The position numbers and the translations under genes are program-made. The notes below the pieces were generated by a model. It saw nothing but the letters and a program-made list of their open reading frames with translations, ran no database searches and was not told the origin of the DNA. From Proteobacteria bacterium UBA6522 (GTDB lineage: Bacteria > Pseudomonadota > Gammaproteobacteria > Steroidobacterales > Rariloculaceae), in assembly GCA_002434915.1 (NCBI GenBank), contig DJLG01000179.1, forward strand, positions 8,955 to 15,341: a DNA stretch of 6,387 nt, written 5' to 3'. Below, one piece after another: positions 1 through 6,387 of this stretch; position 1 is the first letter of the stretch, and each line of letters opens with the position of its first letter.

Positions 1-97
1 TGATTGAAGCCGGACGGTTTTTTTAGATCTCATACTAGAACAAAGTAGACGTAAAACGTGGAATAATACGTTTCTCTCTATAAAAATTAATGGGTCC
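1..97. other. Leader region upstream of hldE
   Basis: No complete gene is visible here. In the plus-strand frame starting at base 3, a tail of seven codons (reading IEAGRFF) ends at a TAG at 24-26. It could be the end of an upstream gene, but seven codons cannot be assigned. A run of seven T follows a GC-rich stretch at 9-24. This would fit the 3' half of an intrinsic terminator whose 5' arm lies outside the window, but no stem can be shown. TATAAA at 79-84 resembles a -10 box, yet there is no good -35 hexamer about 17 bases upstream of it. TAATAC at 64-69 likewise lacks a partner. No purine-rich Shine-Dalgarno sequence stands before the GTG at 98. Confidence 0.4.
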
Positions 98-1519
98 GTG
101 ACATTAAATATCCCCGACTTCTCTAATTTACGGGTACTTGTTGCCGGTGATGCGATGCTTGATGAGTATCGCTTTGGTGATACTGGAAGAATTTCGCCAG
201 AAGCGCCGGTTCCTGTCGTTAAGACACAAGGTACTGAGCGAAGACCAGGCGGTGCCGCAAATGTTGCCTACAATATTGCGGCACTAGGTGCTCATGTTCA
301 GTTGGCGGCTGTAATTGGTGCCGACGACCGTGGACAGGTTTTATCAGAACTTCTTGTCGCAGCTGATGTGGAGTGCCATTTCATAAAGGCGCCTCACGCA
401 CCAACTATTCATAAACTTCGTGTTCTATCTCGTAATCAACAGCTTATTCGATTGGACTCAGAAGAAAGCTTTAAAGATCAGGGAGACATTTTTGCTGACC
501 TCGTTCGTAACTTATTGAGGGATACCGATGTTGTAGTCCTTTCGGATTATGGGAAAGGTTCACTTGATCGAGTAGAGAGTCTAATTTCAGCATGTGTTGA
601 GGCAAAAATCCCAGTATTAGTTGACCCTAAAGGGACTGATTTTCATCGTTATAAATATGCGACAGTTCTAACGCCTAACCAGGCAGAATTCGCTGCTGTC
701 GTTGGGCATTGGAAGAGCGAGGATGAGTTCATGGCCGAAGGGGAGTCATTAAGGAGCCAACTCAAACTAGAGGCTTTGCTTGTAACGAGAGGGGAGCAGG
801 GAATGACCTTATTCCCTAAAAGGGATCAGGCATTATCACTTCCAGCAGAAGCACGAGAGGTTTTTGATGTAACTGGCGCTGGCGATACATTTATTTCTTT
901 AATGGCGGTTGGGGTTGGATGTGGGCTTGATTTTGAAGAAGCAGCAGGATTAGCAAATCTCGGTGCTGGACTAGTCGTAAGAAAAATTGGTGTTGCTAGC
1001 GTTACAGTCTCTGAGCTGCGCATTGCTTTGCATAGCAAGGGAACCGGTGGGAGGGGTCTTGTTGATACTGAAGAGCTTGAGGCTCTTATTAAAGAAGCCC
1101 GATATCGTGGTGAGCGTATTGTTATGACAAATGGCTGCTTTGATATTCTTCATGCAGGGCATGTCAGTTACCTAGAGGAAGCAAAGACACTCGGTGATAG
1201 ACTAGTTATCGCAGTGAATGATGACGAGTCAGTAAAAGGGTTAAAAGGAAAATCACGTCCTATTAACCCGCTAGAGGACAGAATGGCAGTGCTGTCTGGT
1301 TTGGCAGCTGTAGATTGGGTGGTGTCGTTTTCAGAAAAGACACCCGCGAACCTTATCGAAAAACTTCTTCCTGACGTGCTGGTAAAAGGAGGAGATTATC
1401 AAACAGATGAGATAGTCGGTGGTAAGGAGGTAATTAAAAACGGTGGCGAAGTGCGAGTATTAAGTCATAAGGACGGTCGATCGACAAGCGCTGTAATAGA
1501 TGCAATCCGTAAAAGCTAA
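98..1519 (+). CDS. hldE: Bifunctional heptose-7-phosphate kinase / heptose-1-phosphate adenylyltransferase HldE
   Basis: This cytoplasmic enzyme makes the ADP-heptose precursor for the lipopolysaccharide inner core. It phosphorylates D-glycero-D-manno-heptose 7-phosphate at C1, then, after GmhB removes the 7-phosphate, transfers AMP from ATP to the 1-phosphate. The 473 residues carry both domains in the usual order and length (E. coli HldE is about 477). The N-terminal ribokinase/PfkB-type kinase covers roughly residues 10-315, with GGAAN at 51-55, LSDYGKG at 148-154 and DVTGAGDT at 257-264; Asp263 is the expected catalytic base. The C-terminal nucleotidyltransferase covers roughly 340-473, with TNGCFDILHAGH at 344-355 containing the HxGH motif (352-355), SRPIN at 386-390, KGGDY at 430-434 and RSTS at 461-464. 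The GTG at 98 is chosen because the next residues (TLNIPDF) match the family's N-terminus and no other start exists in frame before the stop at base 5. The gene is intact and faces the tolC cluster with an 8-base gap. Its promoter is not evident. Confidence 0.97.
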   Translation: MTLNIPDFSNLRVLVAGDAMLDEYRFGDTGRISPEAPVPVVKTQGTERRPGGAANVAYNIAALGAHVQLAAVIGADDRGQVLSELLVAADVECHFIKAPHAPTIHKLRVLSRNQQLIRLDSEESFKDQGDIFADLVRNLLRDTDVVVLSDYGKGSLDRVESLISACVEAKIPVLVDPKGTDFHRYKYATVLTPNQAEFAAVVGHWKSEDEFMAEGESLRSQLKLEALLVTRGEQGMTLFPKRDQALSLPAEAREVFDVTGAGDTFISLMAVGVGCGLDFEEAAGLANLGAGLVVRKIGVASVTVSELRIALHSKGTGGRGLVDTEELEALIKEARYRGERIVMTNGCFDILHAGHVSYLEEAKTLGDRLVIAVNDDESVKGLKGKSRPINPLEDRMAVLSGLAAVDWVVSFSEKTPANLIEKLLPDVLVKGGDYQTDEIVGGKEVIKNGGEVRVLSHKDGRSTSAVIDAIRKS

Positions 1520-1527
1520 ATATCAGA

Positions 1528-2982
1528 TTAACTGCCTGTCAACCAACCATTTACCTCTTCAAAATCACTAATACTCAAATTTCCAGCAGCGAGCCTAAGA
1601 CGTAAGACATTTAATATATAGTCGTATCGACTGCGCGCATAAGCAGTTTCAGCCGCGCTCAAATTATTTTGGGCAATTAATACCTCCACGGTTGTTCTAG
1701 TACCAACCTCAAACCCGGCTTCAGTTGCCTGTAATGCGGTTTCAGAGGAGGTGACAGCTTGGTTTAAAGCTCTTACTCGAGATATCTCTGAGATAACGCT
1801 TAGATACGCATCTCGCGTTTCTCGTTCCGTAGCCCGAGAAACCGCTTCTAGATCCTCTAGTGAGGCTCTACGTTCATATACGGATTGTCGAATTTTGGAA
1901 GAGTTATAGCCTCCTGTAAAAAGAGGTATATTAAAATTGAGCGAAATAAAGTAATTGTCGGCATCCGTACTTGAGGGTGTTCGTTGGGGGGGGCAATAAT
2001 TAACTCCTGATTCTCCAAATTCAGGAAGGCATATGAACCTGCCATCTGCTCCCCGTATAAGGTTATTAGTGCGGACTGTGTCGCTGCTTGACTGACCAAA
2101 GGCGGCGGAAAAGCTTAGGGTAGGTAATCGGACGCTTCGTTGAACCGCTATCTCATCCAATGCAATATCAGAAGAAATTCTGCTTGATATCAATGTTAGA
2201 TTTCGGTCAAGGGCGGTTTGTACCCACTGCTCGGCATTAAGGGGATCTGGCTGGAGGAGAGGTAGTTCATCAACAGGTCCGTCTAGGTCTGTTACAGACT
2301 CCCCAATAATCTCCCTTAGATATTCCTGAGTCGTTGCAAGGTTGCGTTTAGCTAGAATTTCTGCCGCTATAGACTGGTCATACCCCGCCTGGGCTTCTTG
2401 TACATCAGTGATAGCAATCAGCCCAACCTCAAAACGTTGTTCCGCCTGCTCCAACTGTCGACCTATCGCCTCGCGTGCCGAAACTTGTGAAGCTAAGGTG
2501 TCTTCTGCAGCTAGAACCAAGAAGTAAGTTGTAGCGACCCTAACAAGAAGATTTTGACGAGCAATTTGATACCCAATTTCTGCCTGAGCAATCCGTTTAT
2601 CAGCTTGTCCCAGTCTTAGAAATCGTCCCCAATCGAATAAAGTCTGTTCCAGCTGGACATTCCATAGAGATGAATCTCTATCAAACTTCGTACTGCCAAT
2701 ATAAGGATCAGGTTGACCAGTAGCAAAATTTGTTGGTTGATTAGGATCCTTAGCATATGAAGAGGCATCACCAGCAGTAAAACTTATAAAAGGAAGCATC
2801 GCGCTAAGAGTCTGTGGCTTAATTTCCAAGGCCGCTAGATAACTAGCCTCAGCTCCACGCATGATTGGATCATACTTAAGAGCACTCTGATAAATATCTA
2901 GTAAATCTTCCGCTGCTGTTTGCGAAGCTGCACATGTAAGCAAGCTCATTAAAATGTATAAGTTACGTATGTGATTATTCAT
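1528..2982 (-). CDS. tolC: TolC-family outer membrane efflux channel
   Basis: This is the predicted outer membrane duct of a tripartite efflux pump; family members form trimeric beta-barrel plus alpha-barrel tunnels. The 484 residues start with a signal peptide (positive residue R6, hydrophobic core around 8-19, likely cut after TAA at 22-24). They then show the two internal repeats typical of TolC. Barrel strands end in LEQTLFDWGR (111-120) and LNFNIPLFTGGY (348-359). The paired helical signatures are RFEVG...DVQEAQ (183-198) and GFEVG...VEVLIAQ (423-438). The length is close to E. coli TolC. The second predicted extracellular loop (about 297-343) is longer than in E. coli TolC and holds two cysteines (C318, C330) encoded beside a run of eight C. 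The ATG at 2982 has AGG five bases upstream. The gene follows the RND permease by 58 bases, which supports a dedicated role in this pump, though TolC proteins can serve several transporters. An OprM-type lipoprotein is unlikely. The assignment to the family is firm; orthology to E. coli tolC is less certain. Confidence 0.93.
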   Translation of the reverse strand: MNNHIRNLYILMSLLTCAASQTAAEDLLDIYQSALKYDPIMRGAEASYLAALEIKPQTLSAMLPFISFTAGDASSYAKDPNQPTNFATGQPDPYIGSTKFDRDSSLWNVQLEQTLFDWGRFLRLGQADKRIAQAEIGYQIARQNLLVRVATTYFLVLAAEDTLASQVSAREAIGRQLEQAEQRFEVGLIAITDVQEAQAGYDQSIAAEILAKRNLATTQEYLREIIGESVTDLDGPVDELPLLQPDPLNAEQWVQTALDRNLTLISSRISSDIALDEIAVQRSVRLPTLSFSAAFGQSSSDTVRTNNLIRGADGRFICLPEFGESGVNYCPPQRTPSSTDADNYFISLNFNIPLFTGGYNSSKIRQSVYERRASLEDLEAVSRATERETRDAYLSVISEISRVRALNQAVTSSETALQATEAGFEVGTRTTVEVLIAQNNLSAAETAYARSRYDYILNVLRLRLAAGNLSISDFEEVNGWLTGS

Positions 2983-2987
2983 AGGGA

Positions 2988-2994
2988 CCTACTA
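2988..2994 (-). promoter_or_regulatory. Ribosome binding site of tolC
   Basis: On the minus strand this reads TAGTAGG, ending five bases before the ATG at 2982. It is a moderate Shine-Dalgarno match at suitable spacing and supports this start over internal ones, as does the signal peptide that begins there. The rest of the 58-base gap to the permease stop is AT-rich. It contains a TAGAAT (minus strand, 3018-3023) that could be a weak -10 box, but no good -35 partner is visible, so a separate tolC promoter is not claimed. Confidence 0.55.
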
Positions 2995-3040
2995 TTTTGT
3001 TGGCCATATTAACTTACATTCTAAACAGGGAAACAGAAAC

Positions 3041-6000
3041 TTAAGCATGAATAACTGTTTCAGTTTGTGATTTATCCATAAACCATCCTGCTGGCAATAA
3101 ATCTTCCAGTATCAAGTAAAGACTGGGCACTAGGAATAAGGTCATCATAGTTGCGAAGAGTACTCCCCAGCCTAGGGATATGGCCATTGGGACAACGAAA
3201 GCAGTATTTGGATTGTTCGATAACATCAGTGGAACCAGCCCTAAAAAAGTGGTTAGAGAGGCAAGCATAATGGGTCGAAACCTCACTATACTGGCCTGTA
3301 CTGTTGCTTCATCGATCGATACACCCTGTCTACGTAACCTATTGATGTAATGAACTAGCACTAAGCTTGCGTTGACGACTACACCTGAAAGAGAAATGAT
3401 CCCTAAGATTGAAGACATAACTACTGGCCAGCCCATAATCAGATGTCCCGCTAGGGCACCGACTGCTCCGAAAGGGATTATGCTCATGATTACAAGAGGT
3501 TGAGCATAAGATTTCAGTGGAATAGCAAGTAAGCTAAACATAACCATCAAAGCGAAAGGGATTAGTGAAGCAAGACCTGAGAATGCCTCTATACCTTCCT
3601 CATGCTCGCCCCCTAAGTAGTAGCTCATTCCTCGATAGTTCAACAATATAGATGGCAATATCTCGGCCTCTAAGGTATCAATTATTTCCTGAGGTGTTGC
3701 CATTCTTCGATCTACATCTGCTGTTACAGTAACTATACGCTGCCGATCAACCCGTCTTATGGTGGAGAACCCCGTACCGAAATCAACCTCGGCCACAGCA
3801 GCAAAAGGCACCTCGGAACCAGTAGCAGTTCGAATGCGCATGTCCTCAAGATCTCCTAGGGATCTTCTGTCCAGTTCAGGATATCGGACCATGGCTCTAA
3901 CATCTTCGGTGCCGCGTTGTATTCGCTGAGCTTCTTCACCATAAAATGCTTGGCGTACTTGTCGTGCTAAGTCATTTAGCGTCAGCCCCAAATGACGTGC
4001 CTCGGGGCGTAACGACAACCTTGCCTCTTGTTTACCAGAACGAAAAGAATCTGAGATATCGGTAACACTTGTGAATCTGCTTAATTCTGCCCTTACCTGT
4101 GCAGCAGCTTCGCCTAACTGATCTACATTTTGCCCTCTAAGGTTTATGGATATTGCATCACCTGTATTAAAAGCAACTGCGGAATATCTGAGTTCTATGA
4201 CATCTGCAACTGGTCCAGCGAGCTCGCGCCACCGCGATGCAATATCCAAAGAAGTAATGTTGCGTTCAGAGATTGGAACTAAAGACATAGAAACTTCAGC
4301 GAGATGACTTGCACCTGATGTGAAGGAAGATCGTGCTCTTGGCCCCCCACCTCTCCGTCCAGCAGTTTTTCCTATTGAAGTAAGAATATTAAGAACGGCA
4401 CTAGGGTTATCTGGATTCTCACTGTCCAGCTGAGATTTTAGTTGTAGGGCGGCCTGTTCGATTTGTTCTGCTGCGCGCACAGTATCTTCAACAGGAATAC
4501 CTTCAGGCATGGTTAGACTTGCATAAATACGGTTTCCTTCAATCGGAGGCATGAACTGGAAGTCGATACGTCCGCTGAAAAACATCGCTAGCATTAGGAT
4601 CGTTATACCTAGTCCAGCAGTAATTGGAACATAGCGCCACTTTTCCAACACTTTTCTCAAAAAATTACCGTAGTGCTGTTCGGAAAAGTTTTCCAGTCCT
4701 TGTCCTAACCGGCCTTGAAACTGCACCCATTTTTTAACAAAAGGTTTTTGATTTTTAGGATCACTATCTTTTTTTCTATGAGCAAGGTGCGAAGGCAAAA
4801 TTAATAAGCACTCAATAACACTGAATATTAGGCAGATAACGACGATTTTCCCAATAATAGAAAAAAAAGCCCCCATACGTCCTGGCGTAAAGATAAGAGG
4901 TAAAAAAGCGGCGATGGTGGTGAGGACGCCAAATACTACTGGTACGAGCATTTCATATGCGCCATTTATTGCGGCGGTGCGTTGATTCTCTCCACTGCGT
5001 TCATAGGAGTAGATGCGCTCTCCTACTACGATAGCATCATCTACTACGATACCAAGCACCAGCATAAACCCTGTAGTAGCAAGGAGACTCATCGTGATCC
5101 CAAAAGCATCAAACGTCATGATTCCACCCAGCAAGGCTATTGGAATGCCGGCTGCTACCCACATTGCTAACCGGAATTGAAGAGGTAGGGTAAGCGCAAT
5201 AAGTACTAGTACCAGCCCACCTAAAGCCACACCAAGTATGGTATTGAGGGCTTCCTTTAAATCTTGGGCTTCATCGAGCCAAACAGATAGTTCTATACCC
5301 TCAGGCATCTCGGACCGAGCGTTTTCAAGGTAAGCTTTGCTTTTTTCTGAGACAGCCGCACTATCTTCATTTGCAATTCTATAGACCTTAACCATTGCTG
5401 CAGGTTTACCGTCTAGTCGTACTTGCAGGTCCCCTTCTTCAAAACCATCTACTACCCGAGCAATTTCCCCAAGAGTGACTGCTGTCCCGTCCCCTCGAGT
5501 TACAACAACGATACTTTCAAACTCGCTACCCTGATAGGCTTGTCCTTTAGTCCGCAGTAAAATCTCCCCCCCACCGGCTTTGATAGAACCCCCCGGTAGA
5601 TCAAGAGATGAACGTCTTACTGCATCGGCTACCTCTTGTAATGTGAGGCCAAATCTACGCAATGTTTGTTCTGATACCTCGATTGAAATCTCATCTGGGC
5701 GTACGTACTCAACGGCTACTTGTGAGACGCCATCTATGGCTACAAGATCTTCTCTCATATTCATTGCTAGCTGTTTTAGAGTTCGCTCATCTGTTTCTCC
5801 TGAAATAACGATATGGAGAACTTCATTCAGGATGGTCATCTCAGAAATAATTGGCCGTTCCGTTTCTTCGGGAAACGTATTAATGCTATCTACATTGCTT
5901 TTTATTTCATTTAGTGCCTGAACCGTATCAGAGCCAAGCTCAATTTCTAGGGCCACAGTGCAGCTTCCCTCATTAGCACTGGATGTCATTCTGAAAATGC

Positions 6001-6229
6001 TCTCTGCACTTTCCAACGCCTCCTCAATACGAGAGCAAACGCCTTCCTCGACTTCCTCTGGGGCGGCCCCTAAATAAGGTACGCTGACCTCTACAACTCC
6101 TAATTCCACGTCAGGAAACTGTTCTTTATTAAGTTGTGTTAGTGATAGCAGTCCACCCGCAACTAAAATAACCATAAGCAGGTTTGACGCAACTGGGTTA
6201 TCGATGAACCATGCAATAATGGATTTCAT
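3041..6229 (-). CDS. RND-family efflux pump permease subunit (AcrB-like)
   Basis: This is the predicted inner-membrane, proton-driven transporter of a tripartite efflux pump, in the AcrB/AcrD/AcrF superfamily (HAE-1-like). The 1062 residues give the full two-fold RND layout. There is an N-terminal helix (about 12-30, preceded by IDNP), a first periplasmic porter region (about 35-325), five helices between about 330 and 480, a cytoplasmic lysine-rich linker (485-500), TM7 (about 535-551), a second periplasmic region (about 555-880, starting FQFMPPIEGNR) and five C-terminal helices (about 884-1040). TM4 carries VVDDAI (395-400), whose D397-D398 match the AcrB aspartates 407/408. The AcrB Lys940 position reads Val952 and the Thr978 position reads Ala990, while the Arg971 position is kept (R983). 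A Gly/Arg-rich stretch lies at 619-639. The start ATG lies 5 bases after the adaptor stop with only a weak AGAG upstream, which suggests translational coupling. tolC follows. Substrate range is unknown, and a specific name such as AcrB or MdtB is not justified. Confidence 0.95.
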   Translation of the reverse strand: MKSIIAWFIDNPVASNLLMVILVAGGLLSLTQLNKEQFPDVELGVVEVSVPYLGAAPEEVEEGVCSRIEEALESAESIFRMTSSANEGSCTVALEIELGSDTVQALNEIKSNVDSINTFPEETERPIISEMTILNEVLHIVISGETDERTLKQLAMNMREDLVAIDGVSQVAVEYVRPDEISIEVSEQTLRRFGLTLQEVADAVRRSSLDLPGGSIKAGGGEILLRTKGQAYQGSEFESIVVVTRGDGTAVTLGEIARVVDGFEEGDLQVRLDGKPAAMVKVYRIANEDSAAVSEKSKAYLENARSEMPEGIELSVWLDEAQDLKEALNTILGVALGGLVLVLIALTLPLQFRLAMWVAAGIPIALLGGIMTFDAFGITMSLLATTGFMLVLGIVVDDAIVVGERIYSYERSGENQRTAAINGAYEMLVPVVFGVLTTIAAFLPLIFTPGRMGAFFSIIGKIVVICLIFSVIECLLILPSHLAHRKKDSDPKNQKPFVKKWVQFQGRLGQGLENFSEQHYGNFLRKVLEKWRYVPITAGLGITILMLAMFFSGRIDFQFMPPIEGNRIYASLTMPEGIPVEDTVRAAEQIEQAALQLKSQLDSENPDNPSAVLNILTSIGKTAGRRGGGPRARSSFTSGASHLAEVSMSLVPISERNITSLDIASRWRELAGPVADVIELRYSAVAFNTGDAISINLRGQNVDQLGEAAAQVRAELSRFTSVTDISDSFRSGKQEARLSLRPEARHLGLTLNDLARQVRQAFYGEEAQRIQRGTEDVRAMVRYPELDRRSLGDLEDMRIRTATGSEVPFAAVAEVDFGTGFSTIRRVDRQRIVTVTADVDRRMATPQEIIDTLEAEILPSILLNYRGMSYYLGGEHEEGIEAFSGLASLIPFALMVMFSLLAIPLKSYAQPLVIMSIIPFGAVGALAGHLIMGWPVVMSSILGIISLSGVVVNASLVLVHYINRLRRQGVSIDEATVQASIVRFRPIMLASLTTFLGLVPLMLSNNPNTAFVVPMAISLGWGVLFATMMTLFLVPSLYLILEDLLPAGWFMDKSQTETVIHA

Positions 6230-6234
6230 CTGTG

Positions 6235-6387
6235 TTAGTTCTCTGTGGTGTTAGGATAGACCGGACTAACTAACATGCCGTTTACTACTGTTTGCAACGG
6301 TGAGAGACAAACCACTTCGCCCCCACTCAAACCATTAGTAATATAAATCTCATCACGATAGATACGCAGAATTTCGACCGTGCGATA
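6235..6387 (-). CDS. RND efflux periplasmic adaptor (membrane fusion protein), C-terminal part
   Basis: This is a partial gene. The last 50 codons and a TAA stop (6237-6235) are present, and the 5' part lies beyond the right edge. The translated tail begins YRTVEILRIYRDEIYIT, continues NGLSGGEVVCLSPLQ and ends VNGMLVSPVYPNTTEN. It fits the membrane-proximal end of adaptor proteins of the AcrA/MexA type: a beta strand with 'V.ILR..D..YI', then 'GL..GE.VV.SPL' and 'V.GM.V'. Such proteins connect an RND permease to a TolC channel in the periplasm, and many are lipid-anchored, but the N-terminus that would show this is missing. The stop is 5 bases before the permease ATG, as expected for co-transcribed and probably coupled genes. 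The call rests on this short motif match plus the position directly upstream of an RND gene. Confidence 0.86.
   Translation of the reverse strand, partial: YRTVEILRIYRDEIYITNGLSGGEVVCLSPLQTVVNGMLVSPVYPNTTEN

Noticed and set aside
1..26. Possible end of an upstream gene (IEAGRFF, then stop)
   Set aside because: Seven codons are too few to assign a family or even to show that it is coding.
1476..1485. Palindrome GTCGATCGAC near the end of hldE
   Set aside because: It encodes conserved residues of the RSTS motif region and has no following T run, so it is neither a terminator nor a supported operator.
1857..2099. 80-codon open frame on the minus strand inside tolC
   Set aside because: It overlaps conserved tolC coding sequence in another frame and shows no family motif; it is a shadow frame.
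2664..2681. Perfect 8-base inverted repeat with a 2-base spacer (ATAGAGAT / ATCTCTAT)
   Set aside because: It lies inside the tolC coding region, has no T run, and one such repeat is expected by chance in a window of this size when several spacer lengths are allowed.
2930..2982. Possible lipobox around Cys17 of TolC (LLTC)
   Set aside because: Thr directly before the cysteine is atypical, and a better signal peptidase I site (TAA, then ED) follows. The protein resembles TolC, not the lipidated OprM group.
4861..4868. Run of eight A (T8 in the permease gene)
   Set aside because: It encodes Phe455-Phe456 at a membrane helix border. A/T runs of this length are common in such composition and in phenylalanine or lysine codons, so it is a weaker slippage candidate than the C8 tract.
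5580..5921. 113-codon open frame on the plus strand opposite the RND gene
   Set aside because: It is antisense to a clearly conserved permease, is serine-rich and low in motifs, and has no supporting context; it is a shadow frame.
1..6387. Search for a CRISPR array, insertion sequence, tRNA, toxin-antitoxin pair or defence genes
   Set aside because: Nearly all of the window is taken up by four conserved envelope genes. No repeat arrays, transposase motifs or tRNA-like folds were seen by eye.

Overview
The window looks like ordinary core-type chromosome from a Gram-negative bacterium, most likely a gammaproteobacterium. The hldE product is full length and collinear with the E. coli-type bifunctional enzyme, and it sits beside a TolC-type outer membrane protein and an RND efflux pump. 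Base composition looks moderate to slightly AT-leaning by eye. No close relative can be named from sequence alone; a marine or environmental lineage is only a guess.

Layout: positions 1-97 are a short leader with no convincing complete gene. hldE (98-1519, + strand) makes ADP-heptose precursors for the lipopolysaccharide inner core. After only 8 bases comes the stop of a convergent minus-strand cluster. In its direction of transcription (right to left) the cluster runs: the C-terminal 50 codons of a periplasmic adaptor (membrane fusion protein), cut by the window edge (6387-6235); a 1062-residue RND inner-membrane permease (6229-3041); and a 484-residue TolC-family outer membrane channel (2982-1528). 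The adaptor-permease gap is 5 bases and the permease-tolC gap is 58 bases, so the three genes are probably one operon encoding a complete tripartite efflux pump.

How the genes work together: the adaptor bridges the proton-driven permease in the inner membrane to the TolC duct in the outer membrane, giving export from periplasm or inner leaflet to the outside. Substrates cannot be read from the sequence. hldE is transcribed towards the pump and is linked only by position and by the general theme of envelope function.

I see no mobile element, CRISPR array, tRNA, rRNA or phage gene, and no evidence of an undescribed system. The points most worth a second look are inside known families: replacement of the usual TM10 proton-relay lysine and a TM11 threonine in the permease, an uninterrupted eight-C tract in a predicted surface loop of TolC, and a long two-cysteine loop at the same place.
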